Origin: UBA4823 sp034436035
GTDB lineage: Bacteria; Chloroflexota; Anaerolineae; Anaerolineales; UBA4823
Assembly: GCA_034436035.1 (NCBI GenBank)
Contig: DAOTVW010000345.1
Location: 1 to 10,003, forward strand
Length of the DNA: 10,003 nt
Direction of reading: 5' to 3'
In this document: positions 5,995 through 10,003 of the stretch, in pieces
Layout of the letters: the number at the start of each line of letters is the position of its first letter
Numbering within the stretch: position 1 is the stretch's first letter
Made by a program: the position numbers and the translations under genes
The notes under the pieces: generated by a model
What the model saw: the letters and a program-made list of their open reading frames with translations, nothing else
Databases searched by the model: none
What the model was told of the DNA's origin: nothing

Positions 5995-8346
5995 ATGACA
6001 AACATACTCGGCAAAGGTTTACAATCAATATTTGGGGCAATGGATCGAGCCAGTCTTCCTCAAATCGAGGGGATTGTGGAAATTGGGGGGTTGGATAATA
6101 GCGTTGAAATCTTACGTGATCGCTGGGGGATTCCCCATATATACGCCCAATCCTCTCATGATTTATTCTTTGCACAAGGATTTGTGCATGCGCAAGAACG
6201 GCTATTCCAAATGGAGCTTAACCGCCGTACTGCTCAGGGAACGCTTAGCGAGATATTTGGTGAGCTGGCTTTAGATACCGATCGGGCGGTGCGCACTTTT
6301 GGTTTCAACCGGTTAGGCAGCATTGACTTGGCGAATGCATCTGCCGAGATGACCGAAGCACTTCACGCTTATTGTGCTGGCGTTAACGCTTATATCGATA
6401 AAGCGGGTTCAAAATTGCCGCTGGAATTTAAATTACTTGGGCTTAAACCAAAACCGTGGCAACCTCAAGATAGCACCTCCTTTGCGCGTGTGATGATGTG
6501 GCAACTTTCTCATGCCTGGCATGGGGAGATCATCCGCTATCAGATCCAGCAAAAAGTGGGCGTGCAGCATGCTGAAGAGCTGGAAATTCATTATCCGAGT
6601 GGAAACCCGATCACCCTTCCTAACGGGATCGAGTTCAATGTCCGCCTTGATGATGGAAAATTAATTGCAGAACAAGGTCCTTTTTTGTTGCGCGGCCAGG
6701 GGAGTAATTCATGGGTGGTATCGAAAGAAAAAACCGCCGATGGTCATACCTATCTATTCAATGACATGCATCTGGCTCTCTCCATGCCTGGGTTATGGTA
6801 TCAGGTGCATTTACACGGAGGGGAGTACCATGTAACCGGTGTTTCCTTACCCGGTGTTCCGGGGGTTTTAGTGGGGCACAATGAGCGGATAGCCTGGGGG
6901 ATGACCTTGGCATTCATTGATTGTGAAGATTTATATTTAGAAAAAATGGATAGCGATCAGGGAACCAAGTACTTATTCCGTGGAGAATGGCTACCAGCGG
7001 ATGTTATAGAAGAAGTGATACCTGTCAAAGGGAAAGCGCAACCTCATCTTGAAAAAGTGATCGTTACCCGCCATGGTCCCATTATTTCCGATGTAGTTGG
7101 GCAACCCAATCTTCGTTTAGCAGTGCGTTCGATGGCATTGCGCCCCAGTCCTTCCTTGACCGGCTGGTTGAATTTAAACAAAGCTGGCAATTGGGATGAA
7201 TTTGTATTGGCAATGCGTCAGATTGAAGCACCCCAATTGAGTGTAAGTTATGCTGATGTAGAAGGGAATATTGGCTATTGGATGACCGGTAGGGCGCCAA
7301 TTCGGGCAAAAGGTGATGGCAGAACACCAGCCCCGGGTTGGGATGGAGAATATGAATGGGTGGGTGAAATACCATTTGAAGAGATGCCCCATGCCCTTAA
7401 TCCGCAACAGGGCTTTATCGTTCATACGAACAATAAAATTGTCGGTGAGGATTACCCTTATTATTTAGGGAATGTTTGGATGAATGGGTCAAGAGCACGC
7501 CGCATCGAGGCGGTACTGCGGTCGAGGGAGAAAATCAGCCGCGCTGAAATGTGCCGGCTGCATACCGATTACACCACGTTGCCTGGCAAAGAATTGGCTG
7601 AGAAACTGCAAAAGGTTACTTTGCATGATCCCAAAGCCCTGCAAGCACAATCATTGCTGGCACAATGGAATGGAGAACTGACCGCAGACAGCCTGGGCGG
7701 TTGTGTGTATGAAGTGACTCGCTTAGCGTTAGCACGAAATTTATTAGAACCGGCGCTTGGTAAGGACTTAACGGAACAATATTTAGGAAAAGCCTTCAGC
7801 CCAGTGTTGATGACCCTGCATGAATTCTTTGGCCATGATATCAGTTTAATCTTAAGGATGCTGGATCAACCGCAAAGCTGGTGGGTGGAGCAAGCCGGCG
7901 GCTTGCAAACCTGGATCGAAAAAAGTCTGCGCGAGGCTATCACCTGGCTAGAGAACAAGCTTGGTACTCAAACAAGTGCTTGGCAATGGGGGAAAATTCA
8001 TGGCGCAGTATTTCCACATCCATTGGGGTTGCAAAAACCGCTAAACCTTGCTTTCAATCGTGGTCCTTATCCCATTGGCGGTGATGCAGACACGCCCTGT
8101 CAGACGGCGTACATGCCGCATCAGCCCTATCATAATAATGCCTGGGCGCCATCTTTCCGGCAAGTGGTGGATTTGGATGATTTGACTCAATCTGTAACGA
8201 TTGCTCCACCCGGACAAAGCGGACACATTGCCAGCACCCATTATGATGATCTCATAGAGCCATGGATAAAAGGAGAGTATCACCCTCAGTTGTGGACGCG
8301 CGAGCAGGTGGAAAGGGAAACAAAAGGGAAATTGGTATTGAAATAG
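5995..8346 (+). CDS. Penicillin acylase family Ntn-hydrolase
   Basis: 783-aa amidase precursor of the penicillin G acylase/AHL acylase family. Such enzymes autocleave into alpha and beta chains and use the new N-terminal Ser of beta as nucleophile. The alpha region shows DRWGIPHIYA (42-51), FFAQGFVHAQERLFQMEL (58-75) and the RR..QGTLSEIFG block that follows. The cleavage site is GQG|SNSWVVS, so the nucleophile is S237 (codon 6703-6705), giving alpha plus spacer of about 236 aa and beta of about 547 aa. Downstream, YADVEGNIGYW and a HTNNK motif (the oxyanion-hole Asn region) are present, followed by a RARRIEAVL segment. The start at 5995 has AAAGGAA 6-7 nt upstream and is preferred over an in-frame TTG at 5941. 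No signal peptide is visible from either start, whereas many relatives are exported. The substrate (beta-lactam side chain, acyl-homoserine lactone, other N-acyl amide) is undetermined. Convergent with the next gene. Confidence 0.92.
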   Translation: MTNILGKGLQSIFGAMDRASLPQIEGIVEIGGLDNSVEILRDRWGIPHIYAQSSHDLFFAQGFVHAQERLFQMELNRRTAQGTLSEIFGELALDTDRAVRTFGFNRLGSIDLANASAEMTEALHAYCAGVNAYIDKAGSKLPLEFKLLGLKPKPWQPQDSTSFARVMMWQLSHAWHGEIIRYQIQQKVGVQHAEELEIHYPSGNPITLPNGIEFNVRLDDGKLIAEQGPFLLRGQGSNSWVVSKEKTADGHTYLFNDMHLALSMPGLWYQVHLHGGEYHVTGVSLPGVPGVLVGHNERIAWGMTLAFIDCEDLYLEKMDSDQGTKYLFRGEWLPADVIEEVIPVKGKAQPHLEKVIVTRHGPIISDVVGQPNLRLAVRSMALRPSPSLTGWLNLNKAGNWDEFVLAMRQIEAPQLSVSYADVEGNIGYWMTGRAPIRAKGDGRTPAPGWDGEYEWVGEIPFEEMPHALNPQQGFIVHTNNKIVGEDYPYYLGNVWMNGSRARRIEAVLRSREKISRAEMCRLHTDYTTLPGKELAEKLQKVTLHDPKALQAQSLLAQWNGELTADSLGGCVYEVTRLALARNLLEPALGKDLTEQYLGKAFSPVLMTLHEFFGHDISLILRMLDQPQSWWVEQAGGLQTWIEKSLREAITWLENKLGTQTSAWQWGKIHGAVFPHPLGLQKPLNLAFNRGPYPIGGDADTPCQTAYMPHQPYHNNAWAPSFRQVVDLDDLTQSVTIAPPGQSGHIASTHYDDLIEPWIKGEYHPQLWTREQVERETKGKLVLK

Positions 8347-8442
8347 CAGTGCGCTTTATCCAAGGTTAGACGATAAACCTATGCGATGGATTAGCCAACC
8401 GGTTTAGAACCGAAATCCTTCGCTGGCGGGTGCAGGTTGCTT

Positions 8443-8463
8443 GATTAAAAGGGCAGTTTAATC
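8443..8463. terminator. Weak hairpin between convergent genes
   Basis: GATTAAA (8443-8449) and TTTAATC (8457-8463) form a perfect 7-bp stem with a 7-nt loop, 15 bp beyond the stop of the minus-strand condensing-enzyme gene. It is symmetrical, so it could serve both converging transcripts, but the stem is AT-rich and no T-run follows. A second small stem, CGGTT/AACCG, lies at 8400-8412. Either could aid termination; neither is a classical intrinsic terminator. Confidence 0.25.
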
Positions 8464-8477
8464 TAAGCGCTATGTTT

Positions 8478-9713
8478 TTACTCGGATAGTGCTACCACCA
8501 ATGCATCATAATACGTTCCGGCGCCAAAGCCGTCAAATAAAACATGGTCGCCAGGTTTTAAATTCGGTAGCCAGCGTAAAAAAGCGATCATATTCGATGC
8601 CGCACTAACATTTCCAAAATCGTGAATTAACCATGGCATTGGAAAGTGGATGTTCGATCCCGAAAGGTGTTTCTCTTTCAATTTATTGATTTTATAGTTT
8701 GCATGATGGATTATGGCTACGGCAATGTCTTTGCTAGATTGACCTTTCTGCTCCATCAATTGCCGATAGGATTGAACCACTTCATTTACAATTTGGACAC
8801 CATTGCGAATGAATAACTTAACCATGCCCATCATGCCAGCCATGGCAATCGGTTCATTCCCTTGCGGCTCATGCATCAAGCCAGCGACGCGTACATGAGT
8901 ATCACTTTCAGGGAGAAATTCGAGCATCGTTTGCCGTGAGTGCGGGTATGTCATGTGGACTTGTAAAACACCTTCTTCGTCATAGACTGCGCGGGTGCTG
9001 CCGGTTATATATTTCATTGTCACCCCGGGGATAATCCCAATCACCCCCGCGCCATTCCCAAAAAGCTGTAAGGCGTTAATATCCTTCGAATGGCGGAGGA
9101 AACGACTTAATCCTTCTATCCCGCCTACCAGCACTTTTTTCCCCAAGAGTTTTTGGGCGATATTGGGAATGTTTGCCGGAGAAAGCTGTGGGTTCAACGC
9201 CAGATGCAATCCACCCACCGAGCCATCACAGGCTTTATGAATGCTGACTTTGAGGGCATTTTTTGCAATCTGAGCACGCTGGCAAATCCGTTCCACATAA
9301 TTTGGGATAATAGGAGCGCTCATCCCAATGAGAACCCCTTCAACTTCCTCAGGCTCCCATCCATTTGCTTGGCAAGCTTCCTGTAATAATCGGGTACCAA
9401 CTATTTCTTCCAGCTCTATGTGTTCCTTCTCGCTTAGGACAGGGACAATGTGTCGGTGGGTGAAACCAAGCTCATCCAGCTCGCCTACTTCGCTGGAATC
9501 CAAAGTTTTACCAAGTTTTTGGGAAAGCCTTTCTTTGAGCGTGGTGTTATCAACACTTTCACCCCATGCTCCATAGACACCGGCAATGCCAACCGCTGGA
9601 TTGGTGATTTGCTCGAAGCCAAAAGGGATGCCATCCCCAATAGGAATAGTTTCTGCTTTCGTACCCTGGCGGTGATAAAAATCGACTGTTTCACGGATAG
9701 GTTCAGCGCTCAT
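8478..9713 (-). CDS. 3-oxoacyl-ACP synthase III-like (KAS III/FabH superfamily) condensing enzyme
   Basis: 411-aa thiolase-fold condensing enzyme. The KAS III catalytic triad is visible in order: Cys162 in HKACDGSVGG (159-168, compare AACSG in FabH), His336 in HHANYKI (336-342, compare HQANxRI) and Asn368 in FGNVSAAS (366-373, compare GNTSAAS). A glycine-rich C-terminal GFGAGTYYDAL (395-405) is also typical. It is about 90 residues longer than ordinary FabH. The first 40 or so residues precede the first core strand (VGIAGVYGAWGESV, 41-54), and the middle (about 175-290) also appears expanded. The start is well supported by GGAGG (9720-9724, reverse strand) 6 nt before ATG, so the extension is real. 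It may make a beta-ketoacyl product from an acyl-CoA or acyl-ACP primer, but acceptor and donor cannot be inferred. No other fatty-acid or polyketide gene lies in the window. Confidence 0.85.
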   Translation of the reverse strand: MSAEPIRETVDFYHRQGTKAETIPIGDGIPFGFEQITNPAVGIAGVYGAWGESVDNTTLKERLSQKLGKTLDSSEVGELDELGFTHRHIVPVLSEKEHIELEEIVGTRLLQEACQANGWEPEEVEGVLIGMSAPIIPNYVERICQRAQIAKNALKVSIHKACDGSVGGLHLALNPQLSPANIPNIAQKLLGKKVLVGGIEGLSRFLRHSKDINALQLFGNGAGVIGIIPGVTMKYITGSTRAVYDEEGVLQVHMTYPHSRQTMLEFLPESDTHVRVAGLMHEPQGNEPIAMAGMMGMVKLFIRNGVQIVNEVVQSYRQLMEQKGQSSKDIAVAIIHHANYKINKLKEKHLSGSNIHFPMPWLIHDFGNVSAASNMIAFLRWLPNLKPGDHVLFDGFGAGTYYDALVVALSE

Positions 9714-9719
9714 GCTCTT

Positions 9720-9724
9720 CCTCC
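9720..9724 (-). promoter_or_regulatory. Shine-Dalgarno of the KAS III-like gene
   Basis: Minus-strand GGAGG, 6 nt before the ATG at 9713. It supports the long N-terminus of this protein over internal starts. Confidence 0.65.
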
Positions 9725-9784
9725 AAAGTTTATGGATATCCTTGAATAGAACATTCCCGGATGTAACTTGTTATAGCGATGGAG

Positions 9785-9850
9785 CGTTCGCTGCGACAGA
9801 AGCAATCTCCTGCTTGTGAGGGAGACTGCTTCGCTTCGCTCGCAGTGACA
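9785..9850. repeat. Palindromic intergenic repeat of the 'GCGAAGCGAAGCA.TCTCC' (CHCERSEA-type) kind
   Basis: GAAGCAATCTCC (9799-9810) and GGAGACTGCTTC (9821-9832) pair at 11 of 12 positions around a 10-nt loop. Flanking TTCGCTGCGA on the left and TCGCTTCGCTCGCAGTGAC on the right extend the imperfect symmetry. Read on the minus strand, the right arm translates as CHCERSEAVS, the well-known spurious peptide signature of a palindromic repeat widespread in bacterial intergenic DNA. It lies about 70 bp upstream of the KAS III-like start and is not part of a gene. Confidence 0.8.
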
Positions 9851-10003
9851 CCTTGATTCCATCCTCGAATATTGCTTGTCAGCGGTATCGCCGAATTTTG
9901 CCATGACAATTTATCGAAAAATGCCCTTTAAGGATAGCCGTATTGTAGAATTATATTTAATAACCCCATTATGATAAAAAAGGTACTTTTAAGATATCAG
10001 AAT
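9851..10003. other. AT-rich non-coding end of the window
   Basis: No gene is supported here; the longest plus-strand frame from the ATG at 9902 is 23 codons with no ribosome binding site. A perfect TATAAT on the minus strand (9950-9955) faces the KAS III-like gene, with a poor -35 (TTTATC) 17 bp upstream. If used, it would give a leader of about 230 nt running through the palindromic repeat. Confidence 0.3.

Noticed and set aside
9710..9904. Minus-strand 64-aa frame containing CHCERSEAVS
   Set aside because: The peptide is the translation of the palindromic repeat. It has no ribosome binding site and no family resemblance beyond that artefact, and it overlaps the upstream region and start of a well-supported gene.
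9902..9973. Short plus-strand frame of 23 codons at the right end
   Set aside because: Too short, with no ribosome binding site and no recognisable motif; the surrounding DNA is AT-rich intergenic sequence.

Overview
The window looks like chromosomal DNA from a member of the Chloroflexota, most likely Anaerolineae. This is inferred from gene content and arrangement: an FhaA/FhaB pair with a fused SEDS-PBP protein, a soluble penicillin acylase and a long KAS III-like enzyme. No rRNA, tRNA, CRISPR array, transposase or phage gene is visible. Base composition looks even throughout.

Layout. Positions 1-513 are non-coding and hold a 173-bp tandem repeat. Each repeat is built from two related half-units separated by near-palindromes of alternating orientation, and the copies decay towards the first gene. 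Positions 514-5027 are a tight four-gene minus-strand operon, transcribed in the order fhaA-like, fhaB-like, mtnP, then a RodA/FtsW-PBP fusion, with gaps of only 9, 27 and 14 bp. Positions 5028-5127 are a short divergent intergenic region. Two plus-strand genes follow: a LmbE/PIG-L type de-N-acetylase and an Ntn-hydrolase of the penicillin acylase family. They converge, across about 130 bp, on a minus-strand KAS III-like condensing enzyme. The right end (9714-10003) is non-coding and carries a palindromic repeat of the type that produces 'CHCERSEA' spurious translations.

How the genes fit together. The minus-strand operon resembles the actinobacterial fhaA-fhaB-pstP-rodA-pbpA-pknA-pknB cell-wall cluster. 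It has two phosphothreonine-reader FHA proteins, one soluble with a DUF3662 domain and one membrane anchored, followed by a SEDS glycosyltransferase joined to its PBP partner. No kinase or phosphatase gene lies within the window, and a methylthioadenosine phosphorylase gene is inserted instead. The main surprise is the fusion protein. Its SEDS half keeps the catalytic Asp and flanking motifs, but its transpeptidase half has lost the active-site Ser and Lys of SxxK and the Lys of KTG, and is shortened. It therefore looks like a polymerase tethered to a dead PBP. The remaining three genes are enzymes whose substrates cannot be read from sequence alone.
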